A DNA stretch of 64,000 nucleotides from Bdellovibrionales bacterium Ga0074139 (GTDB taxonomy: Bacteria; Bdellovibrionota; Bdellovibrionia; Bdellovibrionales; Bdellovibrionaceae): positions 114,786-178,785 of the forward strand of contig LNEB01000010.1 in NCBI GenBank assembly GCA_001464795.1. Reading direction: 5' to 3'. The translations under genes and the position numbers were made by a program. The notes under the pieces are model-generated. The model had not been told where the DNA came from, did not search any database, and saw only the letters and a program-made list of their open reading frames with translations. The number at the start of each line of letters is the position of its first letter. The stretch's first letter is position 1. Shown here piece by piece: positions 1-9,379 of the stretch.

Positions 1-178
1 TTAAATTTTCCACTTCAGTGGCTTTTGAAGCCGCGTAGTCTAAATTAATACTTTCTTCTCTTTGTTTAGAAGTGGATTCGAAGTAATTTGAACTATTAAT
101 CGCAATCAATGTGGTGACTGAAATCAGAAGAAAGAAGGAAAGAAGAATTAGTTTTGCAGAAATGGGTATTCTCATCAT
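1..178 (-). CDS. N-terminal fragment of a membrane-anchored protein, probably a sensor
   Basis: The frame starts at ATG 178 (or 175) and stays open to the left edge of the window, giving 59 residues. It shows a short basic start (MMRIPISAK) and one strongly hydrophobic segment at about residues 10-27, followed by a polar stretch that looks extracytoplasmic. A GGAGG ribosome-binding site sits just upstream, in the short gap after the barrel gene, so it is the last visible member of the FecR operon. In related bacteria such FecR operons often end in an adenylate-cyclase or histidine-kinase type sensor. That identity is inference, because no catalytic domain is in the window. Confidence 0.6.
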   Translation of the reverse strand, partial: MMRIPISAKLILLSFFLLISVTTLIAINSSNYFESTSKQREESINLDYAASKATEVENL

Positions 179-185
179 TTCCTCC

Positions 186-1832
186 TTAAAAAGTGTACTC
201 AGCCATGAGGTTAATATAAATTCCGTCGATTGTAGTTTGAACGGTATCATTAGCATTCAGTCCATAAGGACTTGATTGCCATCCAGTTGTGTCAGATGAG
301 TCCGAGTAATTGTAAGACTCCATTTTGTAATTGGCGCCAATAAGGCCCGTTAAACGACTGGAGTAGCGATAGCTTCCTAAAATTCCTATAGAAATATTTG
401 GATCATTTCCAGAAATTTTTCCACCATTAGGAAATTCAATTCCAGAAACGGGTAAATACAAGTGAGCATTGGCTTGAAGACCAATTTTTGGGGTCAAAGA
501 ATACCAGTACTCAGCTCCGACATGTGGCCCCAATACAGCCCCTTTGCCATATTTTCTATCTGTGTTGTTCTTATCTAAAAAGTTAGCAGTTGCAGATGTA
601 CTTGTTGTCCATAAAGCAGGGAATTCTTTGACGAATGCGCCCATGTGGTAGCGTACGTCAGAGCGATCAGAAAGTTCTTGTTTTCTAATGGCTGAAAATT
701 CCATTCCCACAAAGTTATAGACTGAATTTTCAAAGACATAACCACCTACATCAGCAATGGCTAAAAAACCCCAATTGGATTTTGGCTCTAACCAACCTAA
801 ACCGAAACGTCCAGTGCCAGTGATGCTTGATGTTTTAAAACCGATAGCATTTTTGTAACTTGAATCTAAGGATATGGAGCTTGCATACCAACTCAAATGA
901 GAAAACCAGCCGTTTTCGCGCTCGATGGATTTTCGCATTGTATTGACATATTCAGCAGCAGGAGAGCGGTCGCCTGAACGAACTTCAAATGTGAGCACAG
1001 AAAGTTTAGAGGGCTCACGAATGTTGGCTTTTGATTTAACTGCTAACTTGTAAACTCCACCTGGCCAGTTAGATTCAAAGTTCATACTTAAAGAATCATA
1101 ATTTTCAAATTCCTTAAATTTCTGCCATTTTTTTAACTGTGGATTGTACTTGGCTAACAGAACATCATAATTTTCAGCATTTTCTACTTTTTGCCATTTT
1201 AATTCTCTGACAAATTCTGTGTCTGGTTTTTCAATTTCAGCTTTTTTAAGTTCAGATCCAATAATTGTAAAAGGTAAATTTTCACTGAATTCACCGAAAA
1301 CATCATCTTCTTTTGATAGAGCTTTAATTTTATAGATGTATTTTTGAGCGGCACCTAATTCAACATCAAGACTTAGATCTTTTGTTTTCTTATCAACGAC
1401 AACTTCATTTTTTTCGTTCATGACGATCAGTTGATACTCGTTCGCAACAGGGACGCCAAGCCATTCGAATTTAATTTTTGCATCATTGTCTTTGGTTGAA
1501 GGAATCATTGCATTGGCAGGTGGATATTTCATTTTTACAGGTTCTAGGTTCACATCAAGTTCTGCATAACCACTCCAGTCGCCAGGAACTTTTCTAGCGT
1601 CCAAGGACCTCAAGCGAAATTCATACTTTCCTACTGGCAGTCTTCCATTCCACTCAGGTTTCACACTGATAAATGCATTGGGTTTTTTGCTAGTGCCTTT
1701 TTTACGAATTTCAATTTCATAGGATTTTGCTTCTTCGATAGGTTCCCACTCAAAATTAACTAAGCGTCGGTAAGGCTCTGCGTGGGCTAAGTGAAAACTA
1801 ATAATCAAAAGAAGAAAAAAGTAAACTTTCAT
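186..1832 (-). CDS. Secreted protein with fibronectin-like repeats and a C-terminal outer-membrane beta-barrel
   Basis: This 548-residue protein has a cleavable signal peptide (cut near LAHA/EP, residues 1-18). About three fibronectin-III-like repeats follow, each with a W-x-x-V/I-x-x-A-x-x-Y core (FEWEPIEEAKSYEI, FEWLGVPVANEYQL, LKWQKVENAENYDV). The last 240 or so residues are rich in alternating aromatic and polar strands and end in a terminal Phe (AEYTF), the usual signature of an outer-membrane barrel. Its start overlaps the stop of the FecR gene by one base (TGATG), so the two are translationally coupled. A role as cell-surface partner of the FecR protein is inference. Confidence 0.7.
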   Translation of the reverse strand: MKVYFFLLLIISFHLAHAEPYRRLVNFEWEPIEEAKSYEIEIRKKGTSKKPNAFISVKPEWNGRLPVGKYEFRLRSLDARKVPGDWSGYAELDVNLEPVKMKYPPANAMIPSTKDNDAKIKFEWLGVPVANEYQLIVMNEKNEVVVDKKTKDLSLDVELGAAQKYIYKIKALSKEDDVFGEFSENLPFTIIGSELKKAEIEKPDTEFVRELKWQKVENAENYDVLLAKYNPQLKKWQKFKEFENYDSLSMNFESNWPGGVYKLAVKSKANIREPSKLSVLTFEVRSGDRSPAAEYVNTMRKSIERENGWFSHLSWYASSISLDSSYKNAIGFKTSSITGTGRFGLGWLEPKSNWGFLAIADVGGYVFENSVYNFVGMEFSAIRKQELSDRSDVRYHMGAFVKEFPALWTTSTSATANFLDKNNTDRKYGKGAVLGPHVGAEYWYSLTPKIGLQANAHLYLPVSGIEFPNGGKISGNDPNISIGILGSYRYSSRLTGLIGANYKMESYNYSDSSDTTGWQSSPYGLNANDTVQTTIDGIYINLMAEYTF

Positions 1833-3667
1833 CAGTTGACCTTCACTTTTTTCATAGCGGGGGCTCGAAGATTACTTTTATCTGGAACCACTAGTGTTCT
1901 GCTAGTTGTAGGAGAGCCTGATCTGCCAAACTGATCAATGGATAGTATTTCCAAAGTGTATTCACCCGGCATTAGATTTTGTAAAGTGGCATGCGTACCC
2001 TTATATTTTTTATTCAGAACTTCTTTATTGCCTTCTTTATTTGTTTTGATAACCAGTTGGTATTCAGTAGCCCCTTCAACAGGGGTCCAATTGAGTTGAC
2101 TTCTTCCTGAGTTTTCAGCTTTTAAAATTTCGCCAGCTGGTAAAAGCTCGGGAGCTGATAGTAATGGCATTTCTTTAACTTCGATTTCAGCTGTTTCTGC
2201 TGCACCTATTCGTCTTGCTTTTTTATCGAAAGCTTCAATGGATGCCAAATATCTGCCAGGGGCTGTTAGAACAGCTTTATTTTTTGTGTCTGTGGTTTCA
2301 AGTTGGCCTTCGGAAACCTCTGGATTCGTCAAATTTTTCCAAGTGAGTTTCCAATTGGCGACTTCTTTTTGATCTTTTCCAGCTGTCCATTTTAGCTCAA
2401 GTTCAGGTGCTGTAATGTAGTATTGTGTTTTATTAATATTATCCCAATTGACCTGAATAGAGACAGGGGCCGTTTCCGCTTTTTTCACGAGAGAAAATTT
2501 CTGCACTTTTCCAACCCAGGGTTTTTCTGTGTCAGGATAAATGGAACTGAGTCTCCAGTAGTAATCACCGGCATTTAAATTTTCTAGTTCAAAGCGATCA
2601 ACAGTATTTAAACGTTCTGCTTTAATTTTATTTTTTAATTGAGCATCGGTTGCAATTTCAACAATGTAGCCTGATGCTTCATCACTTTTTTGCCATTGAA
2701 GCTGAAGTTGTGAAGGGAATTCTTCAATTTCAATTTGTGAGTTGGCTGTTGGACTTAATGGGGTTGGAGTGCTTCTCGCCATAACATCAAGTCGATAAAT
2801 TGGACTTTCAACGGACTGATTCGGATTTTCTTGATTGGTTGCTTTAATTTTCCAGTAGTGACGACCTATCGAATAAAGCTGGGTGGCTTCTGCTTTTCCA
2901 AGTTCGACTTGGGTCACATTGATTAATTTCTTTCTATTTTGACCTGTTAGGATTTGTGTTTTCCAACCCTCTGGTAGACCTGTCCATTTAAAATTCACTT
3001 CAGGCTTCTGACTTGGATCAAGATACACAGCTTTGTTAGGTAGAGGGGATATAATTTTTAATTGGCTGCTATCAAACTGCATTCCCTGAGAACCTAAAGT
3101 TCCTGTTTTACCTTTTGAAAGCTCTTGAGTTTTGCCATCATTGGATTCAACTTGTGCACTACCTTCAACGATTTGTAAGCTTAGGTTTTGACCAACTGCT
3201 TTTGATAAACTGGCAGATGCTTTCGATAGATCCACTTTTCCTTGTGCTGAATTAAGAACTAGGCCGGTGCTGCCTTTTTCTTGGTTGGCCTGTTGGGAGT
3301 TAACAAATAGGCTTCCTTCCATTAAATCCAAAGAGACTTCACCCTCGGCTTTAGAAAGAACAATTAAGGAATCTGACTCAAGATCAATAAATCTTCCATC
3401 TTCAAATTGGATGCGAACTTCACCATTAAGGCTTGTGCGAATGGCTTCACCATTAAAAAGTGGATCACCGGTGTTAACGGAGTGCCAAAGTAGACGAGTA
3501 GGAGGACGCCTAAGAACTTCGTCTGAAACTTGCCCCACTTGTGCGAGTGGTGCCTCGAGGTTTAATGAATTGTGTTTTTCTGTGGATTTATACCACAGCA
3601 GTGTTGTCGCAAAGCCAATGCCTGATAGGCCTGCAGCTAAAATAAGTCTTCGAACTTGTGAATTCAC
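1832..3667 (-). CDS. FecR-domain protein with fibronectin-like repeats
   Basis: This 611-residue protein begins at GTG. It has an N-terminal membrane anchor at about residues 8-26 and then a FecR domain at about 65-195, recognised from the G-D-P-L-F-N-G-E-A-I-R-T pattern and the FEDGRFIDLESDS strand. Three or more fibronectin-like repeats follow (LQWQKSDEASGYIV, LNWTPVEGATEYQL). FecR domains are known as periplasmic sensory or peptidoglycan-proximal modules. No ECF sigma factor is adjacent, so this is not a classic FecIR iron pair. It is the first gene of an operon with the barrel protein and the truncated sensor, and it diverges from greB. Confidence 0.75.
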   Translation of the reverse strand: MNSQVRRLILAAGLSGIGFATTLLWYKSTEKHNSLNLEAPLAQVGQVSDEVLRRPPTRLLWHSVNTGDPLFNGEAIRTSLNGEVRIQFEDGRFIDLESDSLIVLSKAEGEVSLDLMEGSLFVNSQQANQEKGSTGLVLNSAQGKVDLSKASASLSKAVGQNLSLQIVEGSAQVESNDGKTQELSKGKTGTLGSQGMQFDSSQLKIISPLPNKAVYLDPSQKPEVNFKWTGLPEGWKTQILTGQNRKKLINVTQVELGKAEATQLYSIGRHYWKIKATNQENPNQSVESPIYRLDVMARSTPTPLSPTANSQIEIEEFPSQLQLQWQKSDEASGYIVEIATDAQLKNKIKAERLNTVDRFELENLNAGDYYWRLSSIYPDTEKPWVGKVQKFSLVKKAETAPVSIQVNWDNINKTQYYITAPELELKWTAGKDQKEVANWKLTWKNLTNPEVSEGQLETTDTKNKAVLTAPGRYLASIEAFDKKARRIGAAETAEIEVKEMPLLSAPELLPAGEILKAENSGRSQLNWTPVEGATEYQLVIKTNKEGNKEVLNKKYKGTHATLQNLMPGEYTLEILSIDQFGRSGSPTTSRTLVVPDKSNLRAPAMKKVKVN

Positions 3668-3684
3668 ATTACTTCTTTCGGAAA

Positions 3685-3707
3685 AAGACTTAAAATGATA
3701 AAGTCTT
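3685..3707. promoter_or_regulatory. Inverted repeat in the greB/FecR divergent promoter region
   Basis: Two perfect 7-base arms, AAGACTT and AAGTCTT, flank a 9-base spacer between the FecR and greB start codons. It could be an operator or a hairpin in the greB leader. There is no further support. Confidence 0.3.
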
Positions 3708-3731
3708 GAATTCTAAAACTAGGACTTAGAT

Positions 3732-4205
3732 ATGGAAAAAAAAAATTACATAACGCCTGTAGGATTTGAAAAGCTTAAAGCCGAGTACTCTGAGCTTTTG
3801 CACAAAGAGCGGCCCAAAGTCGTGGAAGTTGTCGCCTGGGCGGCCAGTAACGGAGATCGTTCTGAAAATGCAGACTATCAATACGGAAAAAAACGACTCA
3901 GAGAAATTGATCATAGACTGCATTTTTTAAATCAAAGACTGGACTCGGCAGAAGTCGTGGATCCTGCAAAAGTCCAATCTGACAAAATTGTTTTTGGAGC
4001 CACTGTCGAAATCGAAAAAGAAAATGGTGAAACTAAAGTTATAAAAATTGTCGGCGAAGATGAAATTGATATTGAAAAAGGATTTATTTCTTGGAAGTCA
4101 CCAATGGCGCAAATTCTAATTGGTAAAAAAACAGGAGAATGTGTCAACCTACAAAAACCAGCTTCCAACGAAGAGCTGATCATTCTATCTATAAACTATA
4201 TATAA
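3732..4205 (+). CDS. greB: Transcript cleavage/elongation factor GreB
   Basis: GreB binds the secondary channel of RNA polymerase and stimulates cleavage of backtracked RNA. The 157-residue length is typical. The N-terminal coiled coil carries the family signature YITPVGFEKLKAEY and the acidic tip with basic patch in GDRSENADYQYGKKRLREID, followed by the FKBP-like C-terminal domain (GFISWKSPMAQILIGKK). The YGKKRLREID form favours GreB over GreA. It is a single gene, divergent from the FecR operon. Confidence 0.93.
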   Translation: MEKKNYITPVGFEKLKAEYSELLHKERPKVVEVVAWAASNGDRSENADYQYGKKRLREIDHRLHFLNQRLDSAEVVDPAKVQSDKIVFGATVEIEKENGETKVIKIVGEDEIDIEKGFISWKSPMAQILIGKKTGECVNLQKPASNEELIILSINYI

Positions 4206-4265
4206 TTTAATCTTGAACTTATGCTTTTCAGTTCCGATACTAAATAATTCGGAGAATTAAAAATT

Positions 4266-5708
4266 ATGAAAAGTATGTCCTTAAAAGTGAAAATTTTAAT
4301 TATTTCAATCGTACCCATGATGTTGTACTTATCACTTCTTGTGTTTTCTATTTTTTCTTTAAATGAATCAAGACTTGGAATTCAAACAATTTCAAATCGA
4401 TTTTATCCACAAATTAAACATGCCCAAAGCGCAGAGCTTAATTTAGTTTCTTGTTTAAGGTACCTCAACTTAGCAATTATTGATATTAAAAATGGTCAAA
4501 GTGCAGCTAACAGTCTCACTCAATCAAAAAAATATTATGGGCTCATGAACGATGAGATCAATAAGTTTAGCAAAATTGAAATGAGTTCTTCGTTAAAAGA
4601 AAAATTTGATCCCGTGTATGAAAAAATTAAAGTATTTGATAATCAGTATGAAATTATAGTTCAAAAATTAGGTTCTGGGTTGCCACAGGAAGAAAATGAG
4701 GCGATTGAATTATTGGTCAATAAAAATTTTGTTAGTATTCGCAGTGATATTATCAAAAATCTAGAAGATATCTCTAGTTTTGTCGATACACGGGTTTCAA
4801 CCATTACGAAAGAAACGGAATCTAAAACTTCAAATTCTACACTTTTAATAACAATTTTAAGTCTAACTTTATTTCTTATATCTTCTGTCGTTATGTATTT
4901 TCAAACTTCCAAAGTCAGTCATTCGCTTATTCATATTAGCAAAGATCTTTTTGTATCAGCTGGTGAAATGACAAAGGCCATGACTCAATTGTCCTCGACC
5001 GCAACAGAGCTTTCATCAAGCGCAACAGAGTCTTCATCCTCATTGCAAGAAAGTGTCGCCTCCTTGCAAGAACTCAGCAGTATGGTCAAATCAAATAGTG
5101 ATAGTGCAGTTAAGGCAGCTGAAGTTTCTGACAAATGTAAGGATGAGGCACAGCAAGGCGTTATTGAATTACAAAGCCTCAATGTTTCAATGAATGAAAT
5201 AAATAGTGTTTCTAAAAAAATGGTAGAAATTGTTCAAGTGATCGATGATATCGCCTTTCAAACAAATCTTCTCGCTTTGAACGCTGCAGTTGAAGCAGCC
5301 AGAGCAGGGGAGCAAGGAAAAGGTTTTGCTGTTGTGGCAGAGGCCGTTAGGTCTTTGGCTCAAAGGAGTGCGCAATCAGCAAAAGAGGTTTCAGATTTAA
5401 TTAAGAAGAATTCAGAAGTTATCAAAAGTGGCACTCAAGTTGCTGACTCCAGTGGACAAGCATTAAATAAAATTGTTGAAGGAGTGATAAAAATCTCTCA
5501 GTTGAATCAAGAAATAGCCAATGGTTCAAAAGAACAAGCCATTGGAATTGATCAGATCTCGACAGCTTTCAATCAACTTGATGCATCTGTGCAAAGCAAT
5601 GCAAGTTCTTCTGAGTTGATAGCTTCATCTTCTGAAGAAATGTCTTCGCAGATACATCAATTGGAAATTCAAACACAAAGTTTAAAACAATTGGTTGCAG
5701 GTCAGTAA
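4266..5708 (+). CDS. Methyl-accepting chemotaxis protein lacking an obvious HAMP domain
   Basis: This 480-residue receptor has TM1 at about residues 7-29, a periplasmic four-helix-bundle type sensor to about 190, and TM2 at about 192-212. It then passes almost directly into Ser/Thr-rich coiled coil without a recognisable HAMP domain. The hairpin tip is canonical at about 330-377 ([20 protein letters not shown], then [18 protein letters not shown]), the site that contacts CheA and CheW. There is no NWETF-type tail for CheR/CheB tethering. It stands alone next to no other chemotaxis gene, and its ligand cannot be told. Confidence 0.92.
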   Translation: MKSMSLKVKILIISIVPMMLYLSLLVFSIFSLNESRLGIQTISNRFYPQIKHAQSAELNLVSCLRYLNLAIIDIKNGQSAANSLTQSKKYYGLMNDEINKFSKIEMSSSLKEKFDPVYEKIKVFDNQYEIIVQKLGSGLPQEENEAIELLVNKNFVSIRSDIIKNLEDISSFVDTRVSTITKETESKTSNSTLLITILSLTLFLISSVVMYFQTSKVSHSLIHISKDLFVSAGEMTKAMTQLSSTATELSSSATESSSSLQESVASLQELSSMVKSNSDSAVKAAEVSDKCKDEAQQGVIELQSLNVSMNEINSVSKKMVEIVQVIDDIAFQTNLLALNAAVEAARAGEQGKGFAVVAEAVRSLAQRSAQSAKEVSDLIKKNSEVIKSGTQVADSSGQALNKIVEGVIKISQLNQEIANGSKEQAIGIDQISTAFNQLDASVQSNASSSELIASSSEEMSSQIHQLEIQTQSLKQLVAGQ

Positions 5709-5712
5709 GAAA

Positions 5713-7215
5713 TTATTTTTCACGGTGCAATCCCTGGAAATTCAAACAAGTCCAGATAGTGAAAGTTCTGGATAAATAAGCACCACGGTAAGTTTTAAAT
5801 TCTTCGGGTGTGCAGGAGTCCCACTTTCCGTACTTCAAAGGGTCCGCTGGATACTTTTCTGTTGTGACAACAAGAGTGGGTTGACCATGAAAGCCTAGCA
5901 ATGTTTGTCTTTTTCTTTGTACAACTGTGTAGTGACTGGTGACTGGAGAAAGCATAAATGTTTTTTGTTGGGTTCCCCAAAAAGTCTGTGCAGTTGTTTC
6001 GTAGCGAAGGGCTCCGATAAAGGGTTTCAAACCAAAATCACGATGATAGTTTTTTTGCAGTTCGTTGACTTTGTCTCCTAGTTCCTGCCAACCATGGAAT
6101 TCATTGCTTAAATCCCAACGTGAATCCCAAGGTGTTTCAATTTTCAAAGCCGCATGCAAAGCAGGCATCCAGGGTCCAAGAAAAGGTGTATAAACAAGAA
6201 CGTTTATTAAAATATAGAAAAATAAAATTCCATTTTTTAGCCATTTTTTAAAACCTAGGGTTTCAGAGGTTAGAAAATACCCTACTGCCATAAGTAAATA
6301 CAAATGGGCGGCCCCGGGCCAGTGCGGTTTGTAATCAGCCCACAAAGGTTGTGGATAAAAAATAACAAGGCTGGGGAGAGTCATACATATTAAAAAACGG
6401 AAACGAGCTTGTTTCCAGTTTTCTACAGAAAACTTTAAAGCATAAATAAATAAACCAAATACAACTGGGGTATAAAATAAAAATTGTGCAGAAAACCAAC
6501 CAAGCCAACGGGTAATAGAAAAACTGTTTCCTGTGTGACGATCGTAAAATTGATAATAAAAACCAGGCCATTCAAATTCATAATTCCAAATAAAAACAGG
6601 TAGGCAAACGAGTGTGGCCACCAAAACGCCGATCCAAGGCCACCGAGTGAGAAGAACTTTTCTGTGTGATGTGGCAAGTAAATAAAGTCCCATGGCAGGT
6701 GCAAGTAACGCCATGATAAATTTAGAGTTAAGACCTAAACCCATGATGAGACCCAGCAAGAGCCAGGTTTTTTTATTCGACCATCGAAAGCTGTCCGGTC
6801 TGACTCCTTGCCAAAAGACCCATGATCCCATTAACCAAAACATAATAAAAGGAGCTTCCGGTGAGGCCACATAGCCGCCGAATCCATAAAACGGACTCCA
6901 AAGAAACAAAAGAGTCGCCACTTGTGCGGCTTTTTCACTAAATAAATCGCGACCCAGCAAATAGAAAAAATAAAGGGCGATGTGGTAGCATAAATACGAT
7001 GGAAGTCTTACGCCCCAAAGGGTAGATCCCAACCATGAAGTGCTTATCTTTTCTAACCATGCAATGAGTCCTGGATGATCGAAGTAGCTGAGCATGAGCT
7101 CGTGTGTCCAGCTCCAGTGGTAGGCCTCATCATCTATGAGCCCAACAAAAGAGGTAAAACAAATTCTTATGAGTAAAGTAATGGCAAGAAAAAAATAAAA
7201 GAACTTATTTGTCAT
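5713..7215 (-). CDS. ArnT/PMT-type glycosyltransferase (GT39/GT83-like)
   Basis: This 500-residue polytopic membrane protein belongs to the dolichyl-phosphate-mannose protein mannosyltransferase superfamily. The catalytic acidic pair lies in the first external loop (GLIDDEAYHWSW, residues about 24-35), followed by YFDHPGLIAWL and about ten hydrophobic segments. ArnT-like members transfer sugars from polyprenyl phosphate to lipid A or other envelope acceptors on the periplasmic face. Donor and acceptor cannot be inferred here. It ends four bases from the receptor gene's stop (convergent). Confidence 0.85.
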   Translation of the reverse strand: MTNKFFYFFLAITLLIRICFTSFVGLIDDEAYHWSWTHELMLSYFDHPGLIAWLEKISTSWLGSTLWGVRLPSYLCYHIALYFFYLLGRDLFSEKAAQVATLLFLWSPFYGFGGYVASPEAPFIMFWLMGSWVFWQGVRPDSFRWSNKKTWLLLGLIMGLGLNSKFIMALLAPAMGLYLLATSHRKVLLTRWPWIGVLVATLVCLPVFIWNYEFEWPGFYYQFYDRHTGNSFSITRWLGWFSAQFLFYTPVVFGLFIYALKFSVENWKQARFRFLICMTLPSLVIFYPQPLWADYKPHWPGAAHLYLLMAVGYFLTSETLGFKKWLKNGILFFYILINVLVYTPFLGPWMPALHAALKIETPWDSRWDLSNEFHGWQELGDKVNELQKNYHRDFGLKPFIGALRYETTAQTFWGTQQKTFMLSPVTSHYTVVQRKRQTLLGFHGQPTLVVTTEKYPADPLKYGKWDSCTPEEFKTYRGAYLSRTFTIWTCLNFQGLHREK

Positions 7216-7301
7216 TTATGGAGGCAAGTTAACATATGACTTCTAGAATTAATACTTGAATCCCTCGTTTTTCAAACTTAAAACTTCCGCTTGGGGGTTT
7301 C

Positions 7302-8897
7302 ATGAGTGAGCTTAAAAGTCAGTACGATGCGATCATTATCGGCGGTGGACATAATGGACTTGTGACGGCAGGTTACCTGGCTAAAGCGGGCTATAAAGTC
7401 GCTGTATTTGAAAAACGAGCTGTCGTGGGTGGTTGTGCAGTGACCGAAGAACCCTTCAAAGGTTACAAATTTTCTTCTTTGTCTTACGTTAATAGTTTGT
7501 TCAAACCACAAATCATTCAAGATCTGAAGCTTAAAGATTTCGGTTTTGATATGCTTCCTCGAAGTCCATCGAGTTTCACCCCCTTTCTTGATGGTCGTAC
7601 TTTGTTAATGGGACCTGACAAAGATCTCAACCAAAGAGAAATCGCCAAATTCAGTAAAAAAGATGCAGAAAATTATCCAAAATATGAACATATGTTAGAA
7701 GAAATGGCCGAGGTCCTAGAGCCTCTTATGACCATGGTTCCTCCTAATCCGGGCAATCTGCATTTTTCGGATGTCACTGGTTTAGGCGGCTTGCTTTTCA
7801 AAAACAGAAAAAAGTTAAAATCCAATTGGCCAGAGCTCATGAGATTTTTAACAGGTTCGGCCACTGATATGCTTAATCATTGGTTTGAAAGTGAAGAGCT
7901 CAAGACAACATTAGCCACAGATGCGGTGATTGGTGCGAATGCCTCTCCTTCTATGCCGGGCACTTCTTATATTTTATTCCACCATGTCATGGGAGAGTGT
8001 AACGGTGTTCGTGGTGTATGGGGTTATATGCGCGGCGGAATGGGGGGGCTCACACAGTCTCTTGCTAAATCCTGTCAAGCTTTGGGAGTTGATATTTTCA
8101 CTTCTCAGCCTGTTGAAAAAGTTATAGTTAAAAACAATAAAGCCGTTGGTGTTGTTGCAAACGGCAAAGAAATCCAAGCGACAATTGTGGCATCAGGTGC
8201 AGATCCCAATATGACTTTTAACCGTCTTATTGATGAAAAAGATCTTCCGGAATCCTTTGTGCAAAATGTAAGGCGAATCAATTACGACAGTGCATCAGTC
8301 AAAATTAATTTAGCGCTATCAGAACTTCCAGACTTTAAAGCCATACCGGGCAAAAACTTAGCGCCTCATCATAGGGGAACCATTCATATTTGTCCCAATA
8401 TGCAGTACATCGAAGAAGCTTACAGTGATTCGGTGGCAGGACGACCTAGCCAAAATCCAATTCTGGAATGCACAATTCCCTCGTCAGTGGACGATTCGCT
8501 TGCGCCGAATGGTCATCATGTCATGAATATGTTTGTTCAATATGGTCCTTATAATCTTAAAAATGGTCAAACATGGGATCAGATCAAAGAAAGCTTTGCA
8601 GATCGATGTGTCGATATCATGACTCAGTACGCCCCTAATTTTAAAAGCTCCATTTTGCATCGTCAGGTCATTTCTCCTTTGGACATGGAGCGAGAGTACA
8701 GCGTGACAGGTGGTAGTTTGTTTCATGGTCGTATGTCATTGGATCAGATGTTTCATATGCGGCCCGTTCCTGGATACGCCAATTACCGAACTCCAATTAA
8801 AAATCTTTATTTGTGTGGTAGTGGTGCTCATCCTGGTGGGGGAGTTATGGGAACTCCTGGACTGAACGCAGCCCGAGAGATTTTAAAAGACTTCTAA
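7302..8897 (+). CDS. Phytoene-dehydrogenase-like FAD oxidoreductase (PYROXD2/CrtI family)
   Basis: This 531-residue protein opens with a dinucleotide-binding fold (YDAIIIGGGHNGLVTAGYLA, residues 10-29). It ends with the family's FAD-closing motif, LYLCGSGAHPGGGVMGTPGL near the C terminus. Such enzymes oxidise or isomerise isoprenoid or other hydrophobic substrates, but no carotenoid genes flank it. Its substrate is therefore unknown, and the PYROXD2-like branch fits better than a carotenoid desaturase. A GGGGG ribosome-binding site precedes the ATG. It diverges from the ArnT-like gene. Confidence 0.85.
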   Translation: MSELKSQYDAIIIGGGHNGLVTAGYLAKAGYKVAVFEKRAVVGGCAVTEEPFKGYKFSSLSYVNSLFKPQIIQDLKLKDFGFDMLPRSPSSFTPFLDGRTLLMGPDKDLNQREIAKFSKKDAENYPKYEHMLEEMAEVLEPLMTMVPPNPGNLHFSDVTGLGGLLFKNRKKLKSNWPELMRFLTGSATDMLNHWFESEELKTTLATDAVIGANASPSMPGTSYILFHHVMGECNGVRGVWGYMRGGMGGLTQSLAKSCQALGVDIFTSQPVEKVIVKNNKAVGVVANGKEIQATIVASGADPNMTFNRLIDEKDLPESFVQNVRRINYDSASVKINLALSELPDFKAIPGKNLAPHHRGTIHICPNMQYIEEAYSDSVAGRPSQNPILECTIPSSVDDSLAPNGHHVMNMFVQYGPYNLKNGQTWDQIKESFADRCVDIMTQYAPNFKSSILHRQVISPLDMEREYSVTGGSLFHGRMSLDQMFHMRPVPGYANYRTPIKNLYLCGSGAHPGGGVMGTPGLNAAREILKDF

Positions 8898-8925
8898 GCG
8901 ACTAACGTCCGGTTGTTGCTTACAG

Positions 8926-8944
8926 ATCAGATGAATTATCTGAT
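8926..8944 (+). terminator. Weak hairpin after the oxidoreductase gene
   Basis: The arms ATCAGAT and ATCTGAT flank a 5-base loop, 29 bases after the stop codon. No clear T-run follows, so this may not terminate transcription. Confidence 0.25.
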
Positions 8945-8955
8945 ACAGTATTAAT

Positions 8956-9186
8956 ATGGGATGGCTGCTACTTTTTATTCCACTTTTTCTGGTGTCTTGT
9001 GCTTCTAAGCCAAGAAAAGAACCCCAAGTGCATCCCGCTGCCTTGTCTTCACAAACCTATTTTGTAGATTGGGGAATGCCAGTCCGAGAAATCAAAGAGC
9101 AGGAAGATTTTTTCTTTAAAAAATGTAACATTGATAATACAGGAACCTATCCAACTAAAACGACTTACGATTGCAATGATTTGTAA
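8956..9186 (+). CDS. Small lipoprotein, unknown function
   Basis: This 76-residue product has a type II signal peptide: a hydrophobic run followed by the lipobox LVSC at residues 12-15. The mature peptide is short (about 60 residues) and has a VDWGMPVREIKEQEDFFFKKC segment. No family is recognised. It lies between the oxidoreductase and a 51-residue membrane protein on the same strand. Confidence 0.6.
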   Translation: MGWLLLFIPLFLVSCASKPRKEPQVHPAALSSQTYFVDWGMPVREIKEQEDFFFKKCNIDNTGTYPTKTTYDCNDL

Positions 9187-9223
9187 ACTTAGTTAGATTA
9201 TTTTTAATTTCAAGGGAGCCCAC

Positions 9224-9379
9224 ATGGATAAACAACTGACTAGTGCAGAGATTGAAAAAATTAAAGAAGATGAAGCTGTTATGAAAGAAATGATTCCTTA
9301 TTTTGGACTTGCTGCTATTCCCATTATTATCACTCTTATTTTGGCTGTGACTTTTGCACCCAATATGACTCTTCCTTAA
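9224..9379 (+). CDS. Small single-TM membrane protein, 51 residues
   Basis: ATG 9224 follows a good ribosome-binding site (AAGGGAG, 6 bases upstream) and encodes MDKQLTSAEIEKIKEDEAVM, then one hydrophobic helix (about residues 27-45), and ends NMTLP. The amphipathic charged N-terminal helix plus one TM helix suggest a small membrane-associated peptide. Its last 44 bases overlap the convergent transglutaminase-like gene. No homologue is recognised. Confidence 0.55.
   Translation: MDKQLTSAEIEKIKEDEAVMKEMIPYFGLAAIPIIITLILAVTFAPNMTLP

Noticed and set aside
3267..3698. Open frame of 143 codons on the plus strand
   Set aside because: It lies antisense within the well-supported FecR-domain gene, has no ribosome-binding site and no recognisable domain.
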